Positions 8,329 through 17,307 of a stretch of DNA of 50,140 nt are shown one piece after another; position 1 is the first letter of the stretch, and each line of letters starts with the position of its first letter. Location: assembly GCA_040255215.1 (NCBI GenBank), contig JBDZUM010000013.1, forward strand, positions 1 to 50,140, read 5' to 3'. The notes beneath the pieces are model-generated. The model was not told the origin of the DNA. It made no database searches and saw only the letters and a program-made list of their open reading frames with translations. The DNA comes from JAQSWP01 sp040255215 (GTDB lineage: Bacteria > Pseudomonadota > Alphaproteobacteria > Reyranellales > JAQSWP01). Both the position numbers and the translations under genes were made by a program.

Positions 8329-9591
8329 CTACGCGGTCAGTGCCCCGTACCGTCCCCGATGCAGGATCACCAGCATGCCGGCGATAAACACGGTAACGAG
8401 GTTCCACGCGATACCGTGGACGAAAGCGGCATCGTAGGAGCTGGTCCAGTCGAAGATGGCGCCGGATGCCCAGCCGCCGAGCGCCATGCCCAGCAGCGTC
8501 GCCGCGATCGCCAGCCCGACCCGGGTCGCCGCCTGCTCGGGCCGGAAATACTGCCGCACGATCAGCGCGTAGGACGGCACGATGCCGCCCTGGAACAGGC
8601 CGAACAGGGCCGAGACCCCGAACAGCACGTCGAGCGACTGGTTGGGCAGGAACAGCGCCAGGGCCACCGCCTGCAAACCGGCGCTGAGCAGCAAGGTCGC
8701 CGCGCCGCCGATGTAGTCGGAGATCCAGCCGAACACCAGCCGGCTGACGATGCCGCAGGCCAGCATCACCGACAGCATCTGCGCGCCACGGGCGGTGCCG
8801 TAGCCGAGATCGGCGCACAGCGCCACGATATGGACCTGCGGCATCGACATGGCGACGCAGCAGGAGATGCCGGCCAGGATCAGCAGACCCTGCAGAACGT
8901 TGGGCGGCATGCCCAGCGGCCGGTCGGCATCGGCGGCGATGCGCGCGGCCTTGGCCTGCGCCGGCGTCGGCGTTTCGCTTGCAGTGAGGACCGGCGGCAC
9001 CGGTCGCAACAGCTGCGCCAGCACCAGCACCGTCACGACGCAGAAGACGGCGCAGAACTGGTAGGCGAAGCGCCAGCCCTGATCCTCGACCATCGCCTGG
9101 ATGATCGGCGGCCATACCGCGCCCGACAGGTAGTTGCCGCTGGCGACCATGGCGACGGCAATGCCGCGGCGGCGCTCGAACCACAGCGAGATATCGGCCA
9201 CCAGCGGCGCGAAATTGGCCGAGCAGCCGACGCCGATCAGGAAGCTGGCGAGGCCGAACGTCACGACCGAGTCGGATTGCGACGCCAGCACCATGCCGCC
9301 GCCCAGGAACGCCGCGCCCAGCATGACCGGTCGCGTGATGCGATAGCGGTCGACCAGCGGTCCCATGGCGATGCCGCCGATGCCGAAGCCGATCATCGTC
9401 CAGGTGAAGGGCAGGGAGGCGCCGGTGCGGGCGACGCCGAACTGCGCCTGCACGTCGGGCAGCACCACCACGACGATATACATGCCGACATTGCCGATCG
9501 TGGCGATGGCCAGCGACGTCAGCAGCCGCAGCAGCGGATAGCGGGGATGATGGCTCCAGGCCGAGGCGGCCGGCCCGTATGCGTGCGGCAT
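8329..9591 (-). CDS. MFS transporter
   Basis: The 420-residue protein has twelve hydrophobic segments and the loop between helices 2 and 3 reads GPLVDRYRITRPVMLG, the MFS motif A region. The second half repeats the pattern (GWISDYIGG, followed by further helices). It resembles monocarboxylate/oxalate-type MFS carriers in general layout, but the substrate cannot be read. The start at 9591 has GGTGGA upstream. It lies 208 bases upstream of padR on the same strand; the regulatory signals between them suggest a separate transcript. Confidence 0.85.
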   Translation of the reverse strand: MPHAYGPAASAWSHHPRYPLLRLLTSLAIATIGNVGMYIVVVVLPDVQAQFGVARTGASLPFTWTMIGFGIGGIAMGPLVDRYRITRPVMLGAAFLGGGMVLASQSDSVVTFGLASFLIGVGCSANFAPLVADISLWFERRRGIAVAMVASGNYLSGAVWPPIIQAMVEDQGWRFAYQFCAVFCVVTVLVLAQLLRPVPPVLTASETPTPAQAKAARIAADADRPLGMPPNVLQGLLILAGISCCVAMSMPQVHIVALCADLGYGTARGAQMLSVMLACGIVSRLVFGWISDYIGGAATLLLSAGLQAVALALFLPNQSLDVLFGVSALFGLFQGGIVPSYALIVRQYFRPEQAATRVGLAIAATLLGMALGGWASGAIFDWTSSYDAAFVHGIAWNLVTVFIAGMLVILHRGRYGALTA

Positions 9592-9795
9592 GCTGTTTCC
9601 ACCCGAGACACCGGCGCTGCAGGGCGCCTTGTTTCTTGTCGCTCCTCCTTAGCGCAAAAGCGCCCCCGGTGCTGAGGCGGATTTTGCGCGGCTGGGCTGC
9701 TTCTACGCCCTGTCTGGCTTGCCCGCCGGCCGATGCGCTAACATGCGTGGCGCAGTCCGCAACGGGCTGAACGTATCGTGCAACGGGGAGGAACA

Positions 9796-10173
9796 ATGTT
9801 CTCGCATGTTTTCGTCGGCGCCGACGACGTCGCCGCGTCGAAGAAGTTCTACGATGCCGCACTCGGCGCGCTGGGCGTGTCGGAAGGCAAGACCGATCCG
9901 AAAGGCCGGGTTTTCTATCGTACCTCGGCCGGGCTGTTCGGCCTGACCAAGCCGATCGACGGCAAGACCGCCACGCACGCCAATGGCGGCACCATCGGTT
10001 TCGCCGCCGACAGCCCGGAGAAGGTCAAGGCCTTCCACGACGCCGGCGTCGCCAATGGCGGCAAGAGCATCGAGGATCCACCGGGCTGGCGCGAAGGCGC
10101 GGCGGGCAAGCTCTACCTGGCCTATCTGCGCGATCCCTACGGCAACAAGATCTGCGCCATGTGCCGCGGCTGA
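9796..10173 (+). CDS. VOC family (glyoxalase-like) protein
   Basis: The 125-residue protein has the paired beta-alpha-beta-beta-beta modules of the vicinal oxygen chelate fold. It opens with FSHVFVGADDVAASKKFYDAALGALG and ends with LAYLRDPYGNKICAM, typical of small single-unit VOC proteins. I chose the ATG at 9796, preceded by GGGGAGGAAC, over the in-frame GTG at 9778. The family includes glyoxalases, dioxygenases and resistance proteins, and the substrate here is unknown. It is divergent from the MFS gene. Confidence 0.85.
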   Translation: MFSHVFVGADDVAASKKFYDAALGALGVSEGKTDPKGRVFYRTSAGLFGLTKPIDGKTATHANGGTIGFAADSPEKVKAFHDAGVANGGKSIEDPPGWREGAAGKLYLAYLRDPYGNKICAMCRG

Positions 10174-10180
10174 TGAAGCG

Positions 10181-11011
10181 ATGATGCGAAGGACGGCAGC
10201 TCGGCGGCGGGAGCGGATCCATTTCTCGCTTTCCATCGCCAGGCTGCTGATCCTGATTTTGGGGATGGCAACTGCCTCGTGCGATGCGCCCCAAACCTCC
10301 ATTGCAGCGCCGGCCGGCTGGATAGTTTTTTCGTCAGCCTCGCCGGATCAGAACGCCCGATATTGCGCCAATTGGTCGAAGCGGGAATGGAACGTCGCGG
10401 CGGATGGCGACGCTGTTGCGATCTCGCAGCACAATTCGCGTGGCGGCAGGCCGCTCGCGGTCATTCCGTTTCGAGGGGGATGGCTGACCGGCAGCGACCG
10501 TGGCGAGTGGGGCGGGGAGTTGTCCTGGTCAAACCACGACAGGACCCGGACCTCGACGCTTGCCGAAGAGAACATCGTCGGATTTGTCGAAACCGAGTTC
10601 GGTACCCTGGCTCTTGCCGGTCTTGACCATTTGGGCCTCAGCCGAGGCATGGTGCTTTCGATCAGTCGCGAAGGTCCGCTGCCGCCATCCGCAACGTTCT
10701 ACGCGCCGCTCGATGGCGCCCCGTACGGCTTTACGAAAGACCTTTCCGGAAACGTGATCGTCGTCACCACCAAAGGGATCGTACGTGTCAAAAGCAAGGG
10801 CGAGGTGCAGAAACTCTCCGCCGCGAATTACGGAAGCCTCTATCCCGGGTCGGTCGCCATTACCTCGTCGGGGGTCATTTATGTCGGCATGAGGCATTTC
10901 GTGACGCGGCTGACCCCGGCGAATGGAAGCTACCGGGAAGACTGGCTGGTGCCTGCCGACTGCGCCAAATTCCGATGGACTGGCTCGGATTGCCAGTGCA
11001 CGGGCGGCTAA
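10181..11011 (+). CDS. Hypothetical exported or lipoprotein
   Basis: The 276-residue product has an Arg-rich start, a hydrophobic stretch (SLSIARLLILILGMA) and then TASCDA, a possible but imperfect lipobox with Thr at -3. The rest is rich in short beta-type segments with regular Gly/Asp/Asn turns (for example TKDLSGNVIVVTTKGIVRV and SSGVIYVGMRHFVTRL), suggesting a beta-propeller-like fold. I do not recognise a family. ATG codons at 10181 and 10184 are both possible. It starts 7 bases after the VOC gene. Confidence 0.6.
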   Translation: MMRRTAARRRERIHFSLSIARLLILILGMATASCDAPQTSIAAPAGWIVFSSASPDQNARYCANWSKREWNVAADGDAVAISQHNSRGGRPLAVIPFRGGWLTGSDRGEWGGELSWSNHDRTRTSTLAEENIVGFVETEFGTLALAGLDHLGLSRGMVLSISREGPLPPSATFYAPLDGAPYGFTKDLSGNVIVVTTKGIVRVKSKGEVQKLSAANYGSLYPGSVAITSSGVIYVGMRHFVTRLTPANGSYREDWLVPADCAKFRWTGSDCQCTGG

Positions 11012-11022
11012 GGGAAGAAGAA

Positions 11023-11096
11023 TGGCTGGGGGACTAGGATTCGAACCTAGACTAACGGGGTCAGAACCCGACGTTCTACCGTTAAACTATCCCCCA
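11023..11096 (-). tRNA. tRNA-Gln (anticodon CUG)
   Basis: Read on the minus strand, the sequence folds as acceptor TGGGGGA/TCCCCCA with a U1-A72 pair, D stem GTTT/GAAC, anticodon loop TTCTGAC (anticodon CTG, reading CAG), variable loop TAGT, T stem CTAGG/CCTAG with loop TTCGAAT, discriminator G and encoded CCA. The first anticodon-stem pair (27-43) is a U-U mismatch. The other four are G-C or C-G. Confidence 0.95.
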
Positions 11097-11279
11097 GCAG
11101 GGGCAGTCGCCGGCTCGGGGCCGACGCGGCGGCGCAGCTATTAACACGCTGGGACACCGGGGAACAAGCCTCGTATAGGCCGCCCGGCCGGGCCCGGCAA
11201 CCCCCGGGGATTAATTGCTTCGCCGCAGCGCCGCATGTCGGGTAAAACCGGGGAAAATGCAAGCGGAGGCGAGTGGGAG

Positions 11280-12305
11280 ATGGAGGCGCGGGATCCGATC
11301 GGCCCGGCCAGCGGCCCGGAAGGCGCGCCGCGGGTCTTTGCCGCCATCGATCTGGGCACCAACAACTGCCGCCTGCTGCTGGCCAAGGCGCGCGGCGATG
11401 GTTTCGCCATCGTCGATTCCTATTCCCGCATCGTGCGTCTGGGCGAGGGGCTGGCCCGCAACGGCCTGCTGCTCGAGGCCGCCATCGACCGCACCATGCA
11501 GGCGCTGGAGGTCTGCGCCGGCAAGATCGCCCGCTGGGGCGTGGTCGACCAGCGCCACATCGCCACCGAGGCCTGCCGTCGCGCCACCAACTGCGACGAG
11601 TTCGTCGCCCGCGTCGCCTCGCGCACCGGCCTGTCGCTTGAGATCATTCCGCCGCGCGAGGAGGCCCGCCTGGCGCTGGCCGGCTGCGTGCCGCTGATCG
11701 AGCCGCATGCGCCGCGCGCGCTGCTGATCGATATCGGCGGCGGCTCCACGGAGGCGAGCTGGATCGCCACCGACGGCGAGCGTCCGCAGCTCATCGATTT
11801 CATTTCTCTGCCGTATGGCGTGGTGACCCTGAGCGAGCAGATCGCCGACGACTATGTCGGCGGCCGGCTCGATCCGCGACGCTACGAGGCGATCGCCGTC
11901 GAGGTCTGCGAGGCTCTGGCCGAGTTCGACCGGCGCCACGGCATCGGCGAATTCGTCGCGCGGCGTGAAGTGCAGATGATCGGCACGTCCGGCACGGTCA
12001 CCACCGTGGCGGCGATCAATCTCGGCCTGCGCCGCTACAACCGCAACCAGGTCGACGGCACGCTGATCACCCGCGGCGCCATCAACATGGTCTGCCGCTC
12101 GCTGCTGGCCGAGGATCTGGCCGGGCTGGCGGCCAATGGCTGCATCGGCGAGGACCGCGCCGATCTGGTGCTGGCCGGCTGCGCCATCCTCGAGGGCGTC
12201 AGCCGCCGCTGGCCGATCGATCCCATCGTCGTCGCCGACCGCGGCCTGCGCGAAGGCGTGCTGCTCGATCTGATCCGCCGCGACGTGGCCGGCGCGGCGC
12301 GATGA
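11280..12305 (+). CDS. Ppx/GppA family phosphatase (exopolyphosphatase/pppGpp phosphohydrolase type)
   Basis: A 341-residue member of the ASKHA ATPase fold. The phosphate-1 motif is FAAIDLGTNNCRLLLA, the second phosphate motif is LLIDIGGGSTEASW, and the adenosine-side motif GTSGTVTTVAA lies near residue 230. Short members of this length in alphaproteobacteria lack the C-terminal HD domain of E. coli Ppx. I chose the ATG at 11280, with GGAGG about ten bases upstream; an in-frame ATG at 11235 has no ribosome site. It overlaps rlmE by four bases. Whether it acts on polyphosphate or pppGpp cannot be told. Confidence 0.88.
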   Translation: MEARDPIGPASGPEGAPRVFAAIDLGTNNCRLLLAKARGDGFAIVDSYSRIVRLGEGLARNGLLLEAAIDRTMQALEVCAGKIARWGVVDQRHIATEACRRATNCDEFVARVASRTGLSLEIIPPREEARLALAGCVPLIEPHAPRALLIDIGGGSTEASWIATDGERPQLIDFISLPYGVVTLSEQIADDYVGGRLDPRRYEAIAVEVCEALAEFDRRHGIGEFVARREVQMIGTSGTVTTVAAINLGLRRYNRNQVDGTLITRGAINMVCRSLLAEDLAGLAANGCIGEDRADLVLAGCAILEGVSRRWPIDPIVVADRGLREGVLLDLIRRDVAGAAR

Positions 12306-13006
12306 GCAAGGGAAAGTCGAGCGGCGGCCAGCGTCCCGGCGGCGGCCGCGGCAAGACCACGCGCGTGAAGACCGCCCGTGGCCGCACCGTGTCGCAGACC
12401 CGCTGGCTGCAGCGCCAGCTCAACGACCCCTATGTCGAGGCGGCGAAGCGCGAGGGCTATCGCTCGCGTGCCGCCTACAAGCTGGCCGAGCTGGACGATC
12501 AGGTGAAGTTCCTGCGCCCCGGCGCGCGTGTGATCGATCTCGGGGCGGCGCCGGGCGGCTGGACCCAGGTCGCCGTCCAGCGGGTGAAGCCCAAGGAGGG
12601 CGGCGGCCAGGTGATCGGCATCGACCTGACGCCTGTCGACCCCATCGCCGGCGCCACGGTGCTGGAAGGCGATTTCATGGCCGACGATGCGCCGGATCGG
12701 CTGAAGGAGCTGATGAGCGGCCAGGCCGACGTCGTGTTGAGCGACATGGCCGCACCGGCGACGGGGCATCCGCAGACCGACCATCTGCGCATCATGGCGC
12801 TGGCCGAGGCGGCGCAGGACTTCGCCGAACAGGTGCTGGCGCCCGGGGGCGCCTTCGTCGCCAAGGTGCTGCGCGGCGGCACCGAGCGAGCCCTGCTCGA
12901 ACGGCTGAAGCGCGGTTTCGCCAAGGTGCGCCACATCAAGCCGCCGGCAAGTCGCGCCGATTCGGCGGAAATCTACGTCGTGGCCACCGGCTTCCGCGGC
13001 GGCTGA
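12302..13006 (+). CDS. rlmE: 23S rRNA (uridine-2552 2'-O)-methyltransferase RlmE
   Basis: The 234-residue protein is a FtsJ/RrmJ-type SAM-dependent methyltransferase that modifies U2552 in the ribosomal A loop. A basic Gly/Lys/Arg-rich N-terminal extension (residues 1-35) precedes the core RSRAAYKLAELD. The SAM site VIDLGAAPGGWTQVA follows, then LSDMAAPATG, FVAKVLRGG and SAEIYVVATGF, which supply the K-D-K-E catalytic set. The ATGA overlap with the phosphatase gene indicates coupling; this ppx-rlmE order is common in alphaproteobacteria. Confidence 0.95.
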   Translation: MSKGKSSGGQRPGGGRGKTTRVKTARGRTVSQTRWLQRQLNDPYVEAAKREGYRSRAAYKLAELDDQVKFLRPGARVIDLGAAPGGWTQVAVQRVKPKEGGGQVIGIDLTPVDPIAGATVLEGDFMADDAPDRLKELMSGQADVVLSDMAAPATGHPQTDHLRIMALAEAAQDFAEQVLAPGGAFVAKVLRGGTERALLERLKRGFAKVRHIKPPASRADSAEIYVVATGFRGG

Positions 13007-13021
13007 GCCTAGCGCGGCGCC

Positions 13022-13462
13022 TTAGCCGATATCGGACAGGTGCTTCGGCAGCTCGTCGAGGCCGACATGGGTCAGATCCTTGTCGAGGCTGCCGACCAGG
13101 CGCTCGGCGGCAGTTCCTGACAGCTTTTCTCGCAGCCGCCCGATCATCTGCGGCGGCGCCACCAGCACCAGCCGGGCGAAATCGTCGTTGGCCGCGCCTT
13201 TGTTGAGAATGTCGACCAGTTGGTCGGCGAATTCCAGCTTCGGCTGCTTTTTGAGCTCGCTGTATTCGGCGACGGCATGGCGCGTGGCGTCGGCGCTTTC
13301 GAAGGAGCGGCCTGGTCGGTCCGTACTCTGTGGGGTCTCCAGTGCGTCCGAATTGTCATAGGCCGCCACCTGCACGAAATTGCCGTCGGCGCGCACGCGC
13401 GGGGTCGAGAGCAGGCGGGCGCGGCCGCCATCGGCCACCAGTACCCAGGTCGGTTTGGTCAT
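13022..13462 (-). CDS. Host attachment family protein
   Basis: The 146-residue protein matches the family of Agrobacterium attachment protein AtsE (host attachment protein, also found in many free-living proteobacteria). It opens with TWVLVADGGRARLL and ends with a conserved Leu/Asp-rich block DKDLTHVGLDELPKHL. The middle block ARLVLVAPPQMIGRLREKL has a Rossmann-like look shared with eRF1-type families. Known members are linked genetically to plant attachment; the molecular activity is unknown. Convergent with rlmE, 15 bases apart. Confidence 0.85.
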   Translation of the reverse strand: MTKPTWVLVADGGRARLLSTPRVRADGNFVQVAAYDNSDALETPQSTDRPGRSFESADATRHAVAEYSELKKQPKLEFADQLVDILNKGAANDDFARLVLVAPPQMIGRLREKLSGTAAERLVGSLDKDLTHVGLDELPKHLSDIG

Positions 13463-13596
13463 GTTCGGTCCTCCATTGACCCTCTAAACAGAGAATTGTT
13501 GCGCCCGGTTCCGGGCGTCTGCCTTGATTGCGCGCAAGCCTCCGGCCGGCGCGGTGCCGCCATGCGCCGGGCGCGCGACGGGGGCCGCGCATGCTC

Positions 13597-13624
13597 TTGG
13601 CAGGGGGCCGCCGATGTGTATTAT
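13597..13624 (+). promoter_or_regulatory. Probable guaB promoter
   Basis: TTGGCA at 13597-13602 and TATTAT at 13619-13624 are spaced by 16 bases, 75 bases upstream of the guaB ATG, in a region divergent from the host attachment gene. Confidence 0.45.
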
Positions 13625-13699
13625 GGCGCGCCAACCGCAATCGCCCCCTGGCGCACCGCCGATTTTCCGGCGCCGCCCGTCGGGGGTCTGGGAGGCAGC

Positions 13700-15163
13700 A
13701 TGAACGTCCAGGAAGCACTTACTTTCGACGATGTTCTGCTCCAGCCTGCCGCTTCTTCCGTCCTGCCCGCCCAGACCGACAGCCGAACCCGGCTGACGCG
13801 CGAGATCGAGCTCGGCATTCCGCTGATCTCGGCCGCCATGGACACCGTCACCGAGGCCCGCCTGGCGATCGCCATGGCCCAGGCCGGCGGGCTCGGGGTG
13901 ATCCACAAGAATTTCGACGTGGCGCAGCAGGCCGACGAGGTCCGCGCGGTCAAGAAGTTCGAAAGCGGCATGGTGATCAACCCGGTCACCATCGAACCCG
14001 ACGCCTCGCTGGCCGACGCGCTGCGCGTGATGTCGGCGCACCGGATTTCAGGCATTCCCGTGGTCGAGCGCGGCTCGGGCAAGCTGGCCGGCATCCTGAC
14101 CAACCGCGACGTGCGCTTCGCCAGCGACACCTCGATCAAGGTGCGCGATCTGATGACCCGCGAGCGGCTGATCACCGTCAAGGAAGGCGTCGATCGCGCC
14201 GAGGCCAAGCGGCTGCTGCACAAATACCGGATCGAGAAGCTGCTGGTGGTCGACGACGCCTATCGCTGCATCGGCCTGATCACCGTCAAGGACATCGAAA
14301 AGGCCCAGCTCTATCCCAACGCCACCAAGGACGAGAAGGGCCGCCTGCGCGTGGCGGCCGCCGTCGGCGTGGGCGACGAGGGCATCCGCCGCGCCGAGGC
14401 GCTGCTCGAGGCCGAGGTCGACGTCGTGGTGGTCGACACCGCGCATGGCCATTCCGCCGGCGTGCTGGAGATGGTTTCCCGGGTCAAGAAGCTCTCCAAT
14501 TACACCCAGGTCATGGCCGGCAACATCTGTACCGCCGAGGGCGCGAGGGCGCTGGTCGATGCCGGCGCCGATGCGGTCAAGATCGGCATCGGACCGGGCT
14601 CGATCTGCACCACCCGCGTCGTGGCCGGCGTCGGCATGCCGCAGCTCACCGCCATCATGCAGGCCTCCGAGGTCTGCCACGCCGCCGGCGTGCCGGCCAT
14701 CGCCGATGGCGGCATCAAGTTCTCGGGCGATCTGGCGAAAGCCATCGCCGCCGGCGCCGACGTCGCCATGATCGGCTCGCTGCTGGCCGGCACCGACGAG
14801 GCGCCGGGCGAGGTGTTCCTCTATCAGGGCCGCTCCTACAAGGCCTATCGCGGCATGGGCTCGCTCGGCGCCATGGCGCGCGGCTCGGCCGACCGCTACT
14901 TCCAGCAGGAAGTGAAGGACACGCTGAAATACGTCCCCGAAGGGATCGAGGGCCGCGTGCCCTATCGCGGCCCGGTCTCCAGCATCCTGCACCAGCTGGT
15001 CGGCGGGCTTAAGGCGGCGATGGGCTATACCGGCAACCCCACCATCGCGGCCATGCAGAAGAACTCGCAGTTCGTGCGCATCACCGGCGCGGGCCTGCGC
15101 GAAAGCCACGTGCACGATGTCGAGATCATGCGGGAGGCGCCAAATTATCCGCAGCGCACCTGA
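13700..15163 (+). CDS. guaB: IMP dehydrogenase
   Basis: The 487-residue enzyme oxidises IMP to XMP with NAD+, the committed step of GMP synthesis. The barrel opens with LTFDDVLLQPA. Two CBS domains are inserted around residues 90-205. The catalytic loop GIGPGSICTTRVVAGVG places the nucleophilic Cys at residue 303. The flap segment YRGMGSLGAM and the motif near EGIEGRVPYRGPV are present. The ATG at 13700 has GGAGG six bases upstream and replaces a longer in-frame start without family similarity. guaA lies 2.1 kb downstream in the same direction. Confidence 0.97.
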   Translation: MNVQEALTFDDVLLQPAASSVLPAQTDSRTRLTREIELGIPLISAAMDTVTEARLAIAMAQAGGLGVIHKNFDVAQQADEVRAVKKFESGMVINPVTIEPDASLADALRVMSAHRISGIPVVERGSGKLAGILTNRDVRFASDTSIKVRDLMTRERLITVKEGVDRAEAKRLLHKYRIEKLLVVDDAYRCIGLITVKDIEKAQLYPNATKDEKGRLRVAAAVGVGDEGIRRAEALLEAEVDVVVVDTAHGHSAGVLEMVSRVKKLSNYTQVMAGNICTAEGARALVDAGADAVKIGIGPGSICTTRVVAGVGMPQLTAIMQASEVCHAAGVPAIADGGIKFSGDLAKAIAAGADVAMIGSLLAGTDEAPGEVFLYQGRSYKAYRGMGSLGAMARGSADRYFQQEVKDTLKYVPEGIEGRVPYRGPVSSILHQLVGGLKAAMGYTGNPTIAAMQKNSQFVRITGAGLRESHVHDVEIMREAPNYPQRT

Positions 15164-15193
15164 TCCCGCTTACGCTTTTCGCATGAGGGCGCC

Positions 15194-16701
15194 ATGACGC
15201 CCGGAGCACGGCTGCAAGCCGCCATCGACCTGCTCGACGACATTCTCGCCAATCCGCGCAAGCCCGCCGACGCCATGGTCGGCGCCTTCTTCCGCGCCCG
15301 ACGCTATATCGGCGGCGGCGACCGGCGCGCCGTCGCCGAGCGGGTCTATGCCGTGCTGCGCCAGCGCGCCCAGCTCGAATGGTGGCTGGCGCGCGCCGGC
15401 GGCTCGAGCGCGCCGACCGGCCGGGGCCTGGTCGNNNNNNNNNNNNNNNNNNNNNNNNNNNNNNNNNNNNNNNNNNNNNNNNNNNNNNNNNNNNNNNNNN
15501 NNNNNNNNNNNNNNNNNNNNNNNNNNNNNNNNNNTGGTGGCTGGCGCGCGCCGGCGGCTCGAGCGCGCCGACCGGCCGGGGCCTGGTCGCGGCCGATCTG
15601 GCGCTGCGCGAAGGCCTGTCGGCCGATCACATCGCCGGCCTGTTCGACGGCGGTCGCTTCCGCCCGCTGCCCTTCGAGCGCGACGAGCGGCAGGTGCTGC
15701 GCGGGCTGGCCGGCCACACGCTCGACCATCCCGACCAGCCGCTCGCCGTGCGCCACAACGTTCCCGCCTGGATCGAACCCGAGCTGCGCGCCGCTTTCGG
15801 CGAGGGCACCGAGCGCGAACTGGCGGCCATGGCCGAGCCGGCCTCGGTCGATCTGCGGGTCAATGTGCTGAAGGGCGACCGCCCGGCGGCGCAGCGTGCG
15901 CTGGCGGAGGAGGGCGTTACCACCGAGGAGACCGCGCTCGCGCCGCTCGGCCTGCGCGCCCGCGGTCGCCCGTCGCTGGTCGCCGGTACGGCCTTCAAGT
16001 CCGGCCTGATCGAGATCCAGGACGAGGGCTCGCAACTCGTGGCGCTGCTGGCCGACGCAAGGCCGGGCCTGCGCGTGCTGGACTATTGCGCGGGCGCCGG
16101 CGGCAAGACGCTCGCCATGGCGGCGTCGATGGCCAACAAGGGCTCGATCTTCGCCTGCGACGTGTCGGCCGCCCGACTCGAGCGCGCCGTCGTGCGCATC
16201 CGCCGCGCCGGCATCCACAACGCCACGCAGAAGCCGCTCGATGCCGCCGCCCGCAAATGGCTGAAGCGGTCGGCCGGCGGCTTCGACCGCGTGCTGGTCG
16301 ATGCGCCCTGCAGCGGCACCGGCACCTGGCGGCGCAATCCCGATGCGCGCTGGACCCTGCAGCCGGTCGATATCGACGAACTCGTGGTCAAGCAGGCGGA
16401 GATTCTCGATGCGGCTGCCCCGCTGGTGAAGCCCGGCGGCAAGCTGGTCTACGCCACCTGCTCGGTGCTGCCGCGCGAGAACCAGGAGCAGATCGACGCC
16501 TTCCTCGCGCGCCATCCCGAATTCGAGCCGGTCGGCCTGGCCGAGGCCTGGCGCGAGGCGACGGGCGGTGAGCTGCCGGCCGCCATCGCCGACGGCAGTG
16601 CGCTGCGTCTGTCGCCGGGACAGCACGGCACCGACGGGTTCTACGTCGCCGTGCTGCGTCGCGCGGCCCGCGCCGCCCAATCGAGCGAGAGCGCGGCATG
16701 A
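15194..16701 (+). CDS. rsmB: RsmB/NOL1/NOP2-type rRNA m5C methyltransferase, interrupted by assembly gap
   Basis: The protein is predicted to methylate cytosine C5 in 16S rRNA. An N-terminal NusB-like helical domain (LLDDILANPRKPADAMVGAFF) precedes the gap; after it come the SAM site LDYCAGAGGKTLAMA, the catalytic DAPCSGTGTWRR and YATCSVLPRENQEQ, with the two Cys used by this family. The 100-N gap shifts the frame as drawn, but the 55 bases on each side of it are identical. Merging them restores one open frame of 450 residues, the usual family length. So the gene is intact and the interruption is an assembly artefact. The exact target site is assumed from the RsmB type. Confidence 0.88.
15380..15589 (+). 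repeat. 55-base exact duplication flanking the N gap
   Basis: Bases 15380-15434 and 15535-15589 are identical over 55 positions (TGGTGGCTGG to GGGCCTGGTCG), with 100 N between. This is what results when two contigs that overlap by one assembly word are scaffolded without merging. It is not a biological repeat. Confidence 0.92.
15435..15534. other. Assembly gap (100 N)
   Basis: Exactly 100 undetermined bases, a conventional placeholder length. The flanking identity implies that the true gap length is negative and that no sequence is missing. Confidence 0.98.
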
Positions 16702-17282
16702 TCGGCATCCGCCCGGCCCGGCCGCAGGACGCTTTCGGCATCGCCACCGTGCATGTCGAGACCTGGCGCGCCACCTATCCGACCCTGCTGCCGCACGATT
16801 ATCTGGTGCGCAACCTGTCGATCGAAACCCGCGCCGCCTACTGGCAGCGCACCCTCGATGCCGACCGCGGCGAATCGGTGCTGGTGGCGGTGGAGGCCGG
16901 CACGGTGGTCGGCTTCTGCAGCGTCGGCGCCGCCCGCAAGCGCCCCAGCGCCCGTCTGCTGCCCGAGGGGGCGCGGCTGGGCGAGGTCTTCACCCTTTAT
17001 GTGCTGCCCGATTTCCAGGACCGCGGCACCGGCCGCATGCTGCTGGCCAACGGCTTCGTCCGCCTGCTCGAGGCGGACTGCGGCGCAGCCCTGCTCTGGG
17101 TGATCGCCGCCAATCCCTCGCGCTTCTTCTACGAGGCGATGGGCGGGCAGGCCGCCGGCAGCGATGTGGAGAAGTTCGCCGGCGCGCGCCTCGAAGAGAC
17201 CTGCTACCTGTGGCCCGACCTGCCGCGCGCCACCGCCGCGCTGGCGGCACGCACCGACGCCAGCCGCCGGGCGCAGTCGTGA
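16698..17282 (+). CDS. GNAT family N-acetyltransferase
   Basis: The 194-residue protein has the GNAT core. The N-terminal part reads IRPARPQDAFGIATVHVETWRATY; the central strand FTLYVLPDFQDRGTGRMLLANGF contains the acetyl-CoA pyrophosphate loop (Q-D-R-G-T-G); the C-terminal part LWVIAANPSRFFYEAMGG completes the fold. The first half resembles RimI-like and phosphinothricin-type acetyltransferases with the HVETWR start. The ATG overlaps the rsmB stop by four bases, so the two are coupled. The acetyl acceptor is unknown. Confidence 0.88.
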   Translation: MIGIRPARPQDAFGIATVHVETWRATYPTLLPHDYLVRNLSIETRAAYWQRTLDADRGESVLVAVEAGTVVGFCSVGAARKRPSARLLPEGARLGEVFTLYVLPDFQDRGTGRMLLANGFVRLLEADCGAALLWVIAANPSRFFYEAMGGQAAGSDVEKFAGARLEETCYLWPDLPRATAALAARTDASRRAQS

Positions 17283-17307
17283 GTTATCTGCCGACCAAGG
17301 ACCTCGC

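Noticed and set aside
13220..13699. Longer N terminus for guaB reaching back to 13220
   Set aside because: The extra 160 codons run across the host attachment gene and its promoter, have no similarity to IMP dehydrogenase, and the ATG at 13700 has a strong ribosome site.
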